NCBI GenBank assembly: GCA_036272735.1
Contig: DATAYF010000644.1
Coordinates: 1 to 12,178 of the forward strand
Length of the DNA: 12,178 nt
Direction: 5' to 3'
Origin: DATAYF01 sp036272735
GTDB taxonomy: Bacteria > Chloroflexota > Ktedonobacteria > Ktedonobacterales > Ktedonobacteraceae
Position 1 is the first letter of the stretch. The number at the start of each line of letters is the position of its first letter. Positions 11,700 to 12,178 of this stretch are shown here, piece by piece. The notes below the pieces were generated by a model. It made no database searches and was not told the origin of the DNA. It worked only from the letters and a program-made list of their open reading frames with translations. The position numbers and the translations under genes are program-made.

Positions 11700-12178
11700 T
11701 TAAAATAATGCAAACACACGCGCTGGGGCTCCATTTGGGCTTTTAACTGGTAACGCACCAATTACTAACAACACGCGTTCGGGTAGCCGCTGCAAATTCG
11801 TTAAATTTTCGATAATGAGGATCTCTCGTTCGAGCAGCAATTGATGCTGCGTCGTCTCCAATGGGTCCATGAAATCAGCGGAGGGGCCATCGAAGCCAAT
11901 AATGGAGATCTGGCGATCAATCAAGGCGCGTGTCGCCTCCGCGTCAGGGTAACACCAGCCTTTCAGGTACGCGGGCGTTTTCCAATAACGGTCTCCGCCC
12001 GAGTGGATCAGCACCATGTCCCCTGGCTGAATGCGGCCCAGGTATGGCTCGATATCGGCACGCGTCAAGAGACCACGAGCGTGATCCACAAAATTGAGGA
12101 CAATGGCCGGGCCCACAAATTTCTGTGGCGCGAACTCCGTCAACGTTTTTCCGCGCACGATGTGCGTTGGGGCATCGA
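11700..12178 (-). CDS. Cyclase-family (kynurenine formamidase-like) hydrolase, N-terminus outside window
   Basis: The frame ends at TAA 11702-11700 and stays open to the window edge, so the start lies beyond 12178; GTG 12158 is an internal codon, not the start. Residues visible begin DAPTHIVRGKTL, which contains the second metal-binding motif of the cyclase family (HxGTHxDxPxH). The first half of that motif is off-window. Further matches are RIQPGDMVLIHSGGDRYW, then ISIIGFDGPSADFMDP with a following H, ILIIENLTNLQRLPE, and the closing NGAPARVFALF. These are in the order seen in metal-dependent cyclase/arylformamidase/isatin-hydrolase proteins. They hydrolyse amides or cyclic amides such as N-formylkynurenine using Mn2+ or Zn2+. 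Specificity is not decided by this part. With the permease downstream it likely forms an uptake-and-hydrolysis pair. Confidence 0.85.
   Translation of the reverse strand, partial: DAPTHIVRGKTLTEFAPQKFVGPAIVLNFVDHARGLLTRADIEPYLGRIQPGDMVLIHSGGDRYWKTPAYLKGWCYPDAEATRALIDRQISIIGFDGPSADFMDPLETTQHQLLLEREILIIENLTNLQRLPERVLLVIGALPVKSPNGAPARVFALF

Noticed and set aside
1..12178. tRNA, rRNA or CRISPR arrays
   Set aside because: No cloverleaf with a CCA-type acceptor, no rRNA-like conserved blocks and no regularly spaced identical direct repeats were seen on either strand.

Overview
The window looks like chromosomal DNA of a GC-moderate, repeat-rich bacterium. I would guess Chloroflexota of the Ktedonobacteria type. 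The basis is protein style: a zinc-ribbon protein kinase homologue ending in a membrane anchor, an ArsR/SRPBCC/VOC operon, APC permeases, a secreted SMP-30 protein, and many small palindromic or MITE-like repeats between genes. This is an inference from style; no marker gene is present.

Layout. (1) 1-503, plus strand: the last 63 codons of a HAD-family phosphatase, overlapped by the start of an inositol-monophosphatase-like gene. That second gene is a wreck. A 91-bp MITE-like element with 25-bp imperfect terminal inverted repeats and a perfect 8-bp target duplication sits inside it, and its 3' part is missing. (2) 565-2406: a minus-strand operon, arsR-like repressor > SRPBCC/AHSA1 > VOC, lying between two inverted copies of a roughly 100-bp repeat whose outer ends match perfectly over 15 bp. 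Its promoter has a near-consensus -35 and -10, with a perfect palindromic operator filling the spacer and a second one just downstream of the expected start. (3) 2407-2931: non-coding, with several hairpins and a good sigma-70-type promoter at 2749-2778. (4) 2932-8277, plus strand: four tightly spaced genes encoding a zinc-ribbon pseudokinase with a C-terminal membrane anchor, a membrane HAMP/MCP-signalling protein with no ligand-binding domain, an APC-family permease and a class I SAM methyltransferase. (5) 8278-8420: a convergent intergenic region with a perfect 34-bp palindrome. (6) 8421-9626, minus strand: a secreted or membrane-anchored SMP-30/gluconolactonase-like beta-propeller. It is preceded by an unrecognised open frame without a good start (9630-9962) and an imperfect hairpin (10033-10092). 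(7) 10164-12178, minus strand: a second, unrelated APC permease downstream of a kynurenine-formamidase-like cyclase whose N-terminus lies beyond the window.

How they may work together. The 2932-8277 cluster is the best candidate for an undescribed system. It combines a catalytically dead kinase fold, a chemoreceptor-like coiled coil with altered tip residues and no sensor domain, a transporter, and a methyltransferase that is not CheR. An attractive but unproven reading is a transporter-coupled membrane signalling module. The 721-2054 operon is a conventional autoregulated unit of unknown substrate, but its flanking inverted repeats suggest it may have moved or inverted as a cassette. The cyclase and permease pair probably imports and hydrolyses a small amide, lactone or related compound.
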